NCBI RefSeq assembly: GCF_017562075.2
Contig: NC_054084.1
Location: 6,862,001-6,926,000, forward strand
Length of the DNA: 64,000 nt
Source of the DNA: Anopheles merus
Taxonomy: Eukaryota; Arthropoda; Insecta; Diptera; Culicidae
Direction: 5' to 3'
Shown in pieces: positions 21,201-31,238 of the stretch; position 1 is the stretch's first letter; each line of letters opens with the position of its first letter. The notes under the pieces were generated by a model. That model made no database searches. It saw only the letters and a list, made by a program, of their open reading frames with translations, and had not been told where the DNA came from. Position numbers and translations under genes: made by a program.

Positions 21201-23357
21201 GCCTTGTACGTCTCATACCTGCGTTGGGCAAAGGGAAAAGCGGGTGGGTAAATACTTTCGAGTTAGCCTCATCGAACGCTGCTCATCGAAAGCAAAAAAT
21301 GGGTCTGGATAGTGTCTAGTGTCTCCGTCGGTACGGCTCTGTTCACATGCCCCTAGCCCATCCGAATAAGCGGCCAGATGCCTGTGTAAACATCATTACA
21401 TATTCATAGCTCAAAATTACTGGCAGCTCCACATGAGTGCACCCGTTTTGAGTGGTACGGAACCATCTCAGCCTCAATGACAAACTGTGCCAAAGTGTAG
21501 CACATTCGTGCTCTTCTGTGCACGAGTTGCGTGCATGCGGCAAAGCTTTCCTCTCCATCACACTCAACTCAGCACAGCCACGAAAGCGCTAGCGAGCACA
21601 ACTCGTTACGAAGAACATTTTCGGGACGTAGAGAGCTGTTAGATAAACACATTCTCGCGTCTTAAAAGCTAGTACGGCACTTGCCTTTGCCGCTGTCTTT
21701 GCCACTTCCCACTCCAGCTGGCTAATGTTGGCGCGTTCCACTAAACTGGCTTCGAGCGGGAGGCAATGAATCGTTCCTGCTCAAATAGTGAAACGGCAAA
21801 CATTTAACTTTCTTGCCAAAGGCATGAAGAGCCGAAGAACTTGTTCGGGTGGTTTCGAGCAAAAGGAGCCACAGCTTGTAGTGGTTGCGCGCGCAAATTA
21901 GATGAGCGCTGATTTCTTCTTAAACAAGCTTGTGGAAAGAGTACAATTCAACACATATCGGTCATGTAACAGCTACTGTCATTTATAACAATAGTACAAG
22001 ATTCAATAAAACAGAGAATAAGCTACTTATTTCAATAATAAAAATATCTGGAACATAAAGAACTAACTTTCTTCTTGTATGATGTTCTTTCCAGTACCAA
22101 AAGTTCTCCAAAGCAACAACATTTTGCCTTCAGAAATTTGCCCCCAGAATTGCTGCAAACAAACGAGAAAACTTTAACATTGCTTCGACCATCTCTTCCG
22201 CACAGCTTCAACTCAAAAGGGGAAAAAAATCTCAGTCCTTCCTCGAAGCATCTGTTCCTGCTCCTTTATTTCCTCCATTCTTTACTGTCCTTTAGTCCAG
22301 GTAGTTAGTAAACTGTTCCGCCGTGTTATGCAAGTGAAAGTCTTTTCTTTCACCATTCGAAAGCCATTATCGTCATCGTTGTCTGACATTTGCCACACTG
22401 GTCGTTTTGCCAACGCGGTGGTGGCACCTGGTGGAAAGGGAAGATAACCAAGCAGTCACTTCCTCGGCGTGTAGCGCTAGGAGTCTTGTCGTCTCAGACG
22501 ATTTATTGCCCCACCAAACCCAAGGTGCACCGTGCGGACGTTGCCTGAATGAAGCTGAGAGAAAGTTTTCCGGTGCCTCATGCTCCCTCCCTTTGAGAAC
22601 AACATCGCACACGACGATGCCACCTTGTTGTCTTTCGTCCGCGGTCGGAACAAACTTCCCTCCATTCCTACCGGGGCCAATTAGAATAGTTCCAGGCGCG
22701 CGTTAACTTCACAGCTTTATTGGTTTTAATTATCAAACAAGGCCACGTCAAAACTTGCCAAGTCCTGGTCGTCGTGTTCGTCGTGCCGTGTTTAAAGCAC
22801 ACGCAACACTCGCAGCTGTCCTGTGCTGCTGAAGACGAAAGTGTTGTGCATAAAGGGGGACACGATGACACGACGACGAGTCGGCAAGTTGTTAATATAG
22901 TTAGCCATTATTGCCATTAGGCACGGCAAAGGTTGCACAGTGTTACGGCACGTCCTAGGTCGCTTTCCACTTGGGATGAAAGACAAACAGTGACATCACC
23001 GCGAGGCACTGCAACTTCTGACCAAAAAACCAGCTTTTGGATGTGGAAAACCTTGAACCTAGAGCTAAAAGGTGGTGATAAATAGGTGTAGTGCATATAA
23101 TCTACTAAAAAAAACAATATAAATAAGAATCTTTCCCTAGAAGGCTTGATTATTATTTAGTTGTGTTAAAGACAATCATTTCTTGAAGTCTTTTACAAGT
23201 ATTTTGAGCTAAAATTTTAAATTTGTAATGCAGATTGCATATCTTCCTCTTATAACGATACTTAAGTCTTTGGTTGAGTATACATTTAGGTGCATTTTCC
23301 CTACCAAACTTACCTGATGCCTCCTACATTGAGTATGATGCGGTTCTCTCCATCCAT
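3117..23357 (-). CDS. Shawl: Shaw-class (Kv3-type) voltage-gated K+ channel, complete, 11 coding exons
   Basis: Plasma-membrane delayed-rectifier potassium channel subunit; the family forms tetramers that repolarise excitable cells. Joining the exons at 23357-23314, 21218-21069, 20574-20442, 19801-19622, 18490-18011, 14061-13765, 10241-10032, 4129-3961, 3790-3695, 3513-3406 and 3235-3117 gives 1986 nt, 661 residues plus TGA. Every junction is GT-AG and phase-consistent. Domains: T1 about 5-115 with a HX5CX20CC zinc site (H70, C76, C97, C98); S1 170-188; long S1-S2 loop; S2 309-326; S3 343-354; S4 about 370-392 with R375, R378, K381, R384; S5 403-424; filter TVGYG 451-455; S6 with PVP 482-484; basic tail KKRRR from 505. 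Segments such as GLLEAFSIVRI and IKSPVNIID match my recollection of Drosophila Shawl better than Shaw; that paralogue choice is from memory. The class is near certain, the symbol about 0.75. Confidence 0.93.
3406..3513 (-). CDS. Shawl: Shawl coding exon 10 (tail; symmetric cassette-type exon)
   Basis: 108 nt, phase 1 in and out, with acceptor GCGTAG and donor GTAAGA. It encodes GDFINVPQLSSLQPRQP and onward to KLLVPL (residues 587-622). No motif is recognised. The assignment rests on splice sites, the open frame and phase continuity with exons 9 and 11. Like exon 9 it could be included or skipped in frame. Confidence 0.75.
3695..3790 (-). CDS. Shawl: Shawl coding exon 9 (tail; symmetric cassette-type exon)
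   Basis: 96 nt, phase 1 in and phase 1 out, with acceptor TATAG and donor GTAAGG. It encodes GHVNGVNVIGLTLQGP and onward to PPAVLQQ (residues 555-586), a hydrophobic, Pro/Gly-rich tail segment of unknown role. It was assigned because only this frame is open and both phases agree with exons 8 and 10. It could be skipped without a frameshift. Confidence 0.8.
3961..4129 (-). CDS. Shawl: Shawl coding exon 8 (proximal cytoplasmic tail)
   Basis: Encodes residues 499-554 plus one base of Gly555, with acceptor TGCAG and donor GTAAGC. It opens ARSKLPKKRRRVLPVEQPRRKR, the conserved post-S6 basic block of Shaw/Kv3 channels, then a less conserved His/Gln/Pro stretch. It ends in phase 1. Confidence 0.92.
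5512..5528. repeat. GT microsatellite
   Basis: About eight GT units in a channel intron. Confidence 0.9.
8376..8393. repeat. (AGC)6 microsatellite
   Basis: Six AGC units in an intron; no coding frame is attached. A related interrupted AGC run lies near 8654-8675. Confidence 0.9.
10032..10241 (-). CDS. Shawl: Shawl coding exon 7 (pore loop and S6)
   Basis: 70 codons (residues 429-498), phase 0 at both ends, with acceptor TGCAG and donor GTGAGT. It encodes the pore helix SIPLGLWWAIVTMT, the K+ selectivity filter TVGYG followed by D456, and S6 with the PVP gating hinge (482-484), ending NFSMFYSHTQ. If the downstream intron were retained, translation would stop after five extra residues. Confidence 0.97.
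10242..13764 (-). other. Channel intron between exons 6 and 7 (3.5 kb)
   Basis: Bounded by GTAAGT and TGCAG. It is mostly unremarkable, with a T-rich run around 10600-10625 and an AT-rich trough near 12060-12430. A minus-strand open frame runs into the intron from exon 7's 5' side but lacks channel sequence there. Confidence 0.8.
13765..14061 (-). CDS. Shawl: Shawl coding exon 6 (S3, S4 voltage sensor, S5)
   Basis: 99 codons (residues 330-428), phase 0 at both ends, with acceptor TTCCAG and donor GTAAGT. S3 contains NIID and ATLSFYTD. S4 reads RILRLFKLTRHSPGLRI, with positive charges at every third position (R375, R378, K381, R384) that sense voltage. S5 is ELTLLVFFLVLGIVVFASL. The exon ends YYAEKLQ at the pore turret. 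Confidence 0.95.
14498..14514 (+). repeat. Dispersed 17-bp motif copy
   Basis: GCGCCTGAAAGTATGCA, 15 of 17 to the consensus GCGCCTAAATGTATGCA. A shortened half-copy (GGGGCTTAAGTATGCA) lies 26 bp upstream at about 14474. In a channel intron. Confidence 0.6.
16491..16520. repeat. Three-copy 10-bp tandem repeat
   Basis: The unit TTGGTGTCAT is repeated three times, the first copy reading TAGGTGTCAT, so the TGTCA core recurs once every 10 bp. In a channel intron. Confidence 0.85.
16881..16906. repeat. T8G18 homopolymer tract
   Basis: Eight T followed by eighteen G on the plus strand. The exact length is uncertain because homopolymers are prone to sequencing error. Confidence 0.85.
18011..18490 (-). 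CDS. Shawl: Shawl coding exon 5 (S1, long Thr-rich S1-S2 loop, S2)
   Basis: 160 codons (residues 170-329), phase 0 at both ends, with acceptor TACAG and donor GTAAGT. S1 is IVAGISVFFICISVISFCL, followed by KTHPG. The extracellular loop is unusually long, about 120 residues (189-308). It has two N-glycosylation sequons (N203-I-T, N207-G-S), a repeated LDELL motif at 221-235, and a Thr/Ser/Gly-rich low-complexity run at 241-259 including six consecutive threonines. S2 resumes at FFYVELVCNVWFIIEL. The low-complexity part may vary in length between strains. Confidence 0.93.
18605..18621 (+). repeat. Dispersed 17-bp motif copy (cluster, left)
   Basis: GCGCCTTAAACTATGCA, 14 of 17. Left member of the three-copy cluster inside the MITE-like element. 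Confidence 0.5.
18657..18673 (+). repeat. Dispersed 17-bp motif copy (cluster, middle)
   Basis: ACTCCTGAAAGTATGCA. Its 3' 14 bases are identical to the 14498 copy; the first three bases diverge. Confidence 0.5.
18708..18724 (-). repeat. Dispersed 17-bp motif copy (cluster, right, inverted)
   Basis: The minus strand reads GCGCCAGAATGTATGCA, 15 of 17. It is inverted relative to the 18605 copy. Confidence 0.55.
19622..19801 (-). CDS. Shawl: Shawl coding exon 4 (T1-S1 linker)
   Basis: Exactly 60 codons (residues 110-169), phase 0 at both ends, with acceptor ACAG and donor GTAGGT. It encodes the cytoplasmic linker between T1 and S1, starting STLAILDKLEL and ending WALFDEPSSSTGAK. The KPxIWALFDEPSSS stretch just before S1 is conserved in Shaw/Kv3 channels. 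Confidence 0.94.
19802..20441 (-). other. Channel intron between exons 3 and 4 (640 bp)
   Basis: Bounded by GTAAGA and ACAG. AT-rich in its upstream part (about 20100-20340). Nothing else seen. Confidence 0.8.
20442..20574 (-). CDS. Shawl: Shawl coding exon 3 (T1 domain, zinc site)
   Basis: Begins with A completing CGA (Arg65) after acceptor TACAG and ends at ACA CAG before GTAAGA. It encodes residues 65-109. It carries H70, C76, C97 and C98 in the spacing HX5CX20CC, the interfacial zinc site of non-Shaker Kv channels, which restricts assembly to the same subfamily. ELEFWGLDSNQVEPCCW is a Shaw-class signature. Phase 0 at its 3' end. Confidence 0.95.
20575..21068 (-). other. Channel intron between exons 2 and 3 (494 bp)
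   Basis: Bounded by GTAAGG and TACAG. No repeat or extra exon seen. Confidence 0.8.
21069..21218 (-). CDS. Shawl: Shawl coding exon 2 (T1 domain)
   Basis: Starts one base inside the arginine codon (AG|G) after acceptor CGCAG and ends CG|GTAAGG. It encodes residues 15-64 of the T1 domain, including ETYKATLKKIPATRLSRL and NEYFFDRHPGVFAQ, a nearly invariant Shaw-family block. The FDRHP core mediates subunit assembly in this family. It is 150 nt long and keeps phase with its neighbours. Confidence 0.95.
21219..23313 (-). other. Channel intron between exons 1 and 2 (2.1 kb)
   Basis: Bounded by GTAAGT and CGCAG. It separates the 44-nt start exon from the rest of T1. A degenerate copy of the dispersed motif lies at 23277-23293, 21 bp inside the donor end. 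AT-rich troughs occur near 22000-22080 and 23100-23260. Confidence 0.8.
23277..23293 (-). repeat. Degenerate dispersed motif copy
   Basis: The minus strand reads GCACCTAAATGTATACT, 13 of 17. It shares the altered 3' end ATACT with the 57810 copy. It lies 21 bp inside the donor of the first channel intron. Confidence 0.4.
23314..23357 (-). CDS. Shawl: Shawl coding exon 1 (start codon, 44 nt)
   Basis: Encodes MDGENRIILNVGGI plus two bases (AG) of the next arginine codon, then donor GTAAGT. This is the first strand of the T1 tetramerisation domain, and the VVLNVGGIR-like signature of Shaw channels fixes its identity. The ATG at 23357-23355 is preceded by ATC (A at -3) and followed by G. Reading upstream in frame there is no other ATG before a TGA at 23402-23400, so this is the only possible start. 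The upstream part of the exon (5' UTR) and its acceptor could not be fixed; a T-rich tract lies near 23445-23456 on the transcript's 5' side. Confidence 0.92.
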
Positions 23358-25311
23358 GATGTCAGTCCACAGATTGCAACTTTGGCACACAAGGAAACGT
23401 CATTTGTGACGCTCATGTCAGTTCACTTAATGTGTTTTTGTCAAAAAAAAAAAACCAAAATCCCTTCGCTGTACAATACACGCTCACCACGCCATCACAT
23501 TGTATCCATTTCTTTTCAAAATTGTACCATGTTTCCACTTACTAACACGTCACGGACTTGTATTTTCTATTGTACCGACTTCTTCACACTCCCGTTGTTC
23601 ACTCGGGCTGCACCTCAAACGGAAGTGCTACACATATGCTCTCAATTCCTTACAGCAAGTGCACTTGCAGCGACACGCACACTCACTCACAAAAGCAGCC
23701 CGAACCCGAACCGGCGTCCAGGGCACAGTGGCTGTTGATTTATGGATTATTATTTATTCGTGAACTTGCTCAACAGTCTGCCCGGCTCGGAGCGATGGAA
23801 CGAGCAACTGGAGACTGTGCGAGATGAATGTTTCGGACCGCTCCGCTTCTTGGAGTTCCTTTTATTTTTTCCGTCCCTATTTGTAGGGCATCCGATACGG
23901 TCACACTACACAGCAGGCTGGAATGATGATGGACGGCACCGATGGCTGGTACGAAGGTCTCCAAAAGCGATGCTGCGTTGCTGCACCGTCAACATCCGCC
24001 GTCCGACCGTCGTAGGGACTGTCTGCAGAATGGGGTAGAACGAGAGAAGAGAACGATGGGAAAATGAAAAATGGACGTAAGTGTGCAATTGGGGGTCGTA
24101 AAAATTTCATCTCTCGCTGCGATCACACCGAACGGGAAAATGATTCACTGTTGCAGCGTGCGGCGTTACTTTTGAGCCGGGGCGATGAAATGATTGTTGC
24201 CCGAGTGGAAATGGATGTTTGATGTTGATGTGCCACAAAATGTAAAGCCTTAATAATTACGCCGCGACCACACACAAGCGGGGATTTTAGTTTATTAGCC
24301 AACACTCTATCAAGTGTAATATTGATTTTGATCACTATCGTTTCAATAGAAAAAGTCAATTATTTTATCAAATATTGACCAAAGCGGATAACATTAATTA
24401 AAATCCCAGTTTTTTTTTTTATAGCTATTGATACTACCACTGACCTCTTCCGTTGCATTACCCAAATCCAATACATCTATGACCGCCATGTAACATTATT
24501 AGCTCACAAAATCTCGTTCATTGTAACCGCGACACTGTGGTCACTGTTAATATCGCCGCGGGCGGTTACCACCGTAACTATGGAGCTACCATCGCAACTC
24601 TATCCCTTGTATTCCACTGCACTGATTCGCCAAACCTAATAACAGCGAGGTTAACCGACACTACAATCCACTAAAATGATGCCGACCATCCCTCTGTCTC
24701 TCTTTGTACATCTAACGACACTGCTCGATACACCCATCAATCGAATTCAGCCGTCCAGTGTGAAGGCTATTGGGTGAGAGATTGCGATAAGGAAATTCAC
24801 GACCCTAGAGGGCAATGAGGCAGTGCTGGTGGGGCTTTACGATCATCCGCCGCGAACGTGTCCGTCGATCGTGATAAGCGGATTAATTACGCCATCGCAT
24901 CATCTCCCAATTAAATGGTGGCGTGAAGGAGGGTATTTTGTGCGAACAGAACGCTCCAGAGGGGGTGAATATTTTACTAACGAACGAACGTTGATCCACC
25001 GTGGGTTATGAACGTGTGTGCACCGTAAAATCCAGTATCTCGTCACCGTGATTGAATCGGAATTAAATCGACCGGTGAAACAGAGCAACAAAAAAACGGA
25101 GATAAATTTATACGCACCACATGCGGTTAAAACGATTCATTAACCCCAGTTGTGAGGGAAGATTAAGGTGTGATGGGATTTTTTCAGGGTTTTTATTTAA
25201 TGCATTTATTTTTTTTCTTCTGAAACATGATAGTGAGCTACATAATCTGCATTCAACATATTTCATAAGTATTTTCACTGCAAAATGGGAAAATCACATT
25301 ATTCTTCGTAA

Positions 25312-25328
25312 GCGCCTAAATGTATGCA
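25312..25328 (+). repeat. Dispersed 17-bp motif copy, perfect
   Basis: GCGCCTAAATGTATGCA, 17 of 17, with left flank GTAA and right flank AC. At the edge of an AT-rich trough about 2 kb upstream of the channel start exon. Confidence 0.75.
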
Positions 25329-25814
25329 ACCAACAACGCATTCTCGGTCAAACGTTGATATCGATTTTGGTCAACCAATGTCTCAGCGCAACCACAAACC
25401 AAAGGACAATGTTGTAAACACGAAACACGCTAAGAGCTGTTTTCCGGCTGCTAATTTCTCGGTTTGTGTCCATTCGTGCATCCAAAGCAGTCAGCCTGAA
25501 TCAAACGTGACGCTTCGCTCAAACAACAGCTGGCTTGCCCCGTTCGAAAGACCAGCCCAAGCGTTAGTTTCCTTTCAGCTCACACCAGTCCGCACACCCA
25601 AACACGCCCGCCCCAGTTCCGACGCTGAATCGACAATCAGAAAACAGAAAGCTCCAAATCCGGTGGTGAATGAAACTTTTTCCCGCCAACCCCGCCCGGT
25701 GCCCTTTGCTCCGAGAAAAGGGCTCCCTTATTACGAGGCCGAAGTTCACAGGCGGGTTCACTGCAAACCGCAAAGTTAAGCGCGTTTGTTCGGTCCCTTT
25801 CATCAACCCAAAGA

Positions 25815-25825
25815 GGGGGGGGGGG
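25815..25825. repeat. G11 homopolymer
   Basis: Eleven G on the plus strand. Confidence 0.85.
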
Positions 25826-27472
25826 AGAGTAGTTTCCCAACATCGGAAGGATAAACCGTCGGATCTCAAACGAAGCATCCCGCCGGGTTTAACAAAACTT
25901 GAAACATCGCGTTGCAAGCTGAAGAGAGAAGGAGCGGTTGGTGCGGTTTAGAATTTCGCAAAATACCGCACCACGGCAAGAGACCGCTGGCGAACACGCG
26001 CGAAGCAGAACACATCCTTACAAGCTCGCCAACGGCACCAATAGAAGGATAGAGAGAGCACCAGTGCGAGTGAGAAGAAAAGCAGCAAGCCACACCGTTC
26101 CTTGCAGCACGGCCTTGGCCTCGGTTTTATCCGCTCGCGGGTATGCACGGGCAGTACAGAACAAAAGGCAATCCCGCGGCTGTCGCATTCAGAGCGGTGC
26201 GAGGCGTCACCAGAACGGTAAAGTGAAAGGATAACGAAATACAATAAAAACAAACTGTATGTGTGCTGTTCGCGGTGCTGCCCGGTGGTACATTGAGAAA
26301 ATGGAGACATTTGCAAGCGTTCATTTATTTATTCATTTATTTATTAGATGCTTATGTGCACGTGTCGGGGACGAGTGAGCGTTACGGAGCGAATGTGCTT
26401 TGAGGTGGTCGGGCTAGAGGATTGACCCTATGGTGCAGAAAATTACCCATTTCTGCATGGACCTACTGCTAACCTTGTGCCAGAGTTATGAGTGGTCGAT
26501 GATGAAAGCTTTTAAAATGGAAGAATATTTATTTCCAATGCGACTTGAACTCTGAATCTTTAATAAAGCATATGAAAAAGTTTTTATCAGCGCTCGATAG
26601 CTTTGTCAATATTTGGTTCAATTTCAAATGTGCAATTCTCACTCTTAAACTCTCATCTAAAGCAGTGATTCAGTAGAGATACAGTCAAGAACTCCCAGCC
26701 AAACCCCGCCGGAGGACGTGATTTGAAAGCTGATTTCAACTCAACAACCAACATCAAAGACGGTAACGATAAACAAAGCGCCGGATACGAAACGTTTAGA
26801 GCACACATTTGACACATGCAATTGATTTGGTAAATACTTCAACCTCTAGAACAATAAAAAACATCCCCCCCGACACCCGGCAGCTTAACACCGGCAGACA
26901 AATAAAAGGTTCCGCACGACAAATAGCCGTCCTGCTGGCATGCTGGCAGAATGATTTGCATCGGAACGGTTCGGAAAGTGTGGAAGAACGGAAACAGAGG
27001 TACTGATGGGCTAGAGAACAAAAGGCCACCAACGGCTGGCCCAGCCACCAGCAGAACAATGGGGCCGAGCACCTAAAGCTTCAAACGGCAACAACATGCC
27101 GAGCCTTTATTTGACTTATGCTTCAGGGTTGGTTTGAAGTATGTATCCACCGCGTTTGCTCGCTCGCACCTAACTCAAGCCCTTCTTCTCGCCATTCCCC
27201 CCGCAATGTATTGTTGTGTGGCGTTTGCTGAGGCGTGGAAAACCCGTCGCCACTTGCTTCAAAGTGCCAAATTTGACAGCATTTCCATCCACTCAGTGTG
27301 TCTACCCATCTTTTTCCCGTCAAACGCCGTGATCGTCGTAGTGGCAGCAAAATCATTGCCAGAATCGCAAAAAAGAAAGCTCCCTTAAATCGTTGTCACA
27401 TTGTGGCAATTTTCGGTGTACATTCTTCACGGTGGCAAAATCACGGCCAACATTCCATTTTCACATTGCACG

Positions 27473-27493
27473 GTCGTCGTCGTCGTCGTCGTC
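27473..27493. repeat. (GTC)7 microsatellite
   Basis: Seven GTC units; non-coding context. Confidence 0.9.
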
Positions 27494-30250
27494 CGAGGCG
27501 AACATTCCGCTGCTGAAGCGTGCCACTGATTGAGCGCATTGCATGAATGTTGAATGTTCGTCTTCGATGGCGGGAAGCAAACGGCCGCCGTCCCAATGTG
27601 CGAAGGTGTGTCACATTCCTTGTGGACACCGTTGTCGTCTTTTTTCCAACAGGTGAGCAATTGCACTGAGTGTGGGGGAAGTGTTTTTTTTTTTTGGTCA
27701 CCCTGTTGTGTTGAGAATTGGGCACACAGATTCCAACAGGAATCCAACTGTGCGCGATGCGAGAAGTGAATCGTTCCGCTTGAAAATGGTCGTTCTTGCG
27801 TGAGGGTGGAAATAGGTACAAGTGTATGTTGAGTGGGAAAATAAGCTCTCATTAAAGCTGAGTTTCGTTGGTGTGGGAGTACAATTTTCAACAAGAATGC
27901 ATGTGTAGAGCCTATTAAGGTGGATACCATTGAAGGAGCAAACTTGACCTGAACACAAATAGCAAAGAATTTAGCCACATTTTTAGGATTTGAGTGAATT
28001 TCAAGACAGTAACAAAGACTGATATATCTTACTGAGAATGCTGTGTTTATCTTAATTTAAATTGAATGCAACCTACAAAAGCTTCAAATAATTTCAATTA
28101 TCAATTAGAAAAACAGGAAAAATAAACACGACAACTTGATCTGGAAAAATCCTCGCTTGCATGACTTACAAAAGGCACTCCAATTTCCCGCAGCTTTCCC
28201 ACTCACCGGGACACATGCAGTGCGCACAAAACTCGGAACAAAACAAACCACCACCATGCAATATAGTTCCGGAGCGGTAAGTGAAAAACTAGTATCATAC
28301 GCCCCAACCTCCCGTCCCTTACCCCCAGCCGGTCCCGATCACCTGCTCATTCTTTGCGGTGGTCTATTTACTCACTGCACTCCCCCATTGTCCGATTGGA
28401 GTGCCATTCGTTTGCAGACCCACTTGGACGCAAGCCGCAGTTTGTCCACTGGCTCGGGCTCGTTGCAAGAGCGCTATTTCTACCGGCCACAGGCACACAG
28501 GCCTCCCGTGTCTCAGTGTCCGTGTGGGAATCCTTGGGGAAAATTCTCTAAACAATACCACAAACCGCCCAGCCATTCGGGGTAAGCAATTTGAATAATA
28601 ATTTAAATTTGTTTTCCTACATGTTCCACCCGAAGCCGGCGTTGTGACCGGGACACAACGTCTAATGCACAACGAAAATAGCGCCCCAACATTCCTGATG
28701 AAACAACTCCAGGGCAGATCCTTCAGGACACTGACACCGACAAAGCGCAAACAATTTCCCTGCGCCCATCCCCAGCTCGGTACGGTACGGGCAAGCCCTG
28801 GATTAGGGAGGCAAAAATTCGTTACGGGGTAAACTTTTTGCATCAGCCGGTTGGCCCTCCCGTTGGATTAAGACACTCGTAAATCATGCACAGGCCTCGA
28901 CAAGGCACACCTTTTTGGGCAAAAAAAAAAAAAAACAAAAGAAGTAGCACAACAGCATTATATTTGAAGAGAAAAACAAACAAACAAAGGTTACACAAAC
29001 TGAGAGCGAGCTTTAGCCCACTCGATACCGCCACTTCCTTCCCAAAACGGGAGGTTGTTGTGCTTTCCTTGCGTTAAAATTCGATTTTCAATCAAATTGA
29101 GCTTCTACGCTGCCATTATACCTTGGAGCGATTGGTTGTTTCGCCGAATTGTTGTGCACGAGGGCGCATGTAGGTGTTGTTGTTTTGCTGGGGTGTAAGC
29201 AATCGGCAAACGATGACCCGGGCTGGGTGATGGAACCTTTCGCGAATTTGATTTTGGAACTTACTTAAACATTTATGAGCCGGACGCATATGGGGTCGTT
29301 ATAAAAAAGGGGAACATTCATCCGTTACTGACGGTATGCAGGACGGCTCGTTCCTGATGTACTGAACGATGGAAGAGGACTTCATTTCATATTTTTGTGA
29401 AGCAATTGATTTCATGTTGAATTTCCTTGGAAGTATGTTTGCTCAAAGTTTCATCCAAGAGTATGAGGGCAGTTTTGCAATATTTGGATCGTTATTTTGA
29501 TTGGGTACATTCATCAGTTGTAAATTTAAGTACATTATCGTAGAATAAACCTTTAAAATAATGTAACAATTTATCACAAAATCTATCTAAAGCACCTTCA
29601 TCTTTGCCTTCAGAGCGTGCGCATCCTACATGGTTCGTCGAAATTGAACGATTTTCACCTGCTCCCTATTCACCACCCAAGATGCAAGCCCAAGCAGGTG
29701 AATGTTAATGCGAACACAACCTCCCATTACCCACGCACTCATAAAATATCAATTACCTTCAAGGAACGTGCCTTCGCCGACCCAGCGAGCTTGCCTCTTG
29801 TGCGCTCCCTTCGATTGGCCCTCGAGTACTGGCTTGCCGATCAGCTAATAGCGCTTGTCTCGGTTCATGCCAGCATCCCTAAAATATTACACCAAAACGT
29901 GCTTTAAACGGGGCGAGCCCTGCTGGAAATTGCGCCCCGTAATGTGTTTCGTCGTGCGAGAGGACGAAACGGCACCGTGGCGGCTCCCGCGGGGTCGAAA
30001 GACCTTTTTAGTTTGCCTTGCGACCGTGACTCATGTAGGCATAATTTAATTTATATGCCACGGCGCATCGGCAGCCACCGTTCCGGACCGGTGCACTCCA
30101 CTCCACCCTAGCAGCACTTGCCGAAACAATCCATCCGCGTCCGGGCTTTAGGCAGCGCAACGCTTTAGGCAAGGCACACCAAACAAGATACATTTTGTTT
30201 CTCATATTGATGCCGACGCGTCACGTTTGAGCGATTCCCCATGTCTCTCG

Positions 30251-30270
30251 CTCTCTCTCTCTCTCTCTCT
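30251..30270. repeat. (CT)10 microsatellite
   Basis: Ten CT units, with further CT/CG-rich sequence on both sides. Confidence 0.9.
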
Positions 30271-31202
30271 TGCTCGCTCGGAGAAGTCGCGTCACGGGAT
30301 TGAAAGTGAACGGCGGCTTGAAGGAAGGAAGCAGGAAGATGCTTGTCTTACAAGGCGCCAAAAACCGCTCAGCGCTGGCGGAAGCATTGTTTGTGACGAG
30401 ATGAGTAAACGTTTCACTTAAAGCCCGGAATCCTAGACAAATATTTTATTATGTTTGTCAGCCTGCCAGCGCTTTGGGGAGGGACGAGGGCGAGAGAGGG
30501 AGAGCGGATGTGTTTGGCAAACGCCGTGGTACTGTGTTTTGCATGTTGCCATGATTGACAGAATTCGTAACAATCTCCGGCCGGTGTATGGTTTCATTTA
30601 CACGGCGAACGATACTGACATGGATGATATTAGAAAATGCCGACGACCGGCGATGATGGTTAACGGATTAAGCTTTGCCGGCTAGGAAACTGAGAAAGCT
30701 TCTTCAACGCTGGTGACACAGGTGAACATTGATGCTCAAAGGCAGGCGCTCAACCATTTTGTAATTTAATTAATTTGAAACTTTTGTGTGCTGTTCGCGA
30801 TTTGGGAAAATATCTCCACATGAAACAGCAGAAAATATATTCTCTCTCTGCGAGAGAGTCTTTTCACTATTCAACAATATGTTTGCTCACAATTTAAACA
30901 CAATTAATATTGATTACGTCCAATAATCTAATTTAAGAAAGGCTTCTTCGTGCTTTCATCCTTCCGCGAATTGACAGCCAGCAAGATAAACACTGTGGAT
31001 TATAAACTCACTCATCAAACCGAGCCAGGGGGGAGCGGACGGTTTGCCTTTACTGCGTTTGCTTGCGAGCCTGGTGTTTATCTTTTCAACTTTGCCCCGT
31101 ACTTGCCGCACCCGGTTATGGCTGATTATACAGTCAATTTTGTGCAAATGGGTTGTAATGGAGCCTGCAAGCCTTCGTGATGATAATGACGCCGATGCTA
31201 CT

Positions 31203-31238
31203 GACGACGACGACGATGATGATGATGATGATGATGAT
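31203..31238. repeat. (GAC)4(GAT)8 compound microsatellite
   Basis: Twelve trinucleotide units. The reading frame through it would encode poly-Asp, but no gene context supports translation. Confidence 0.9.
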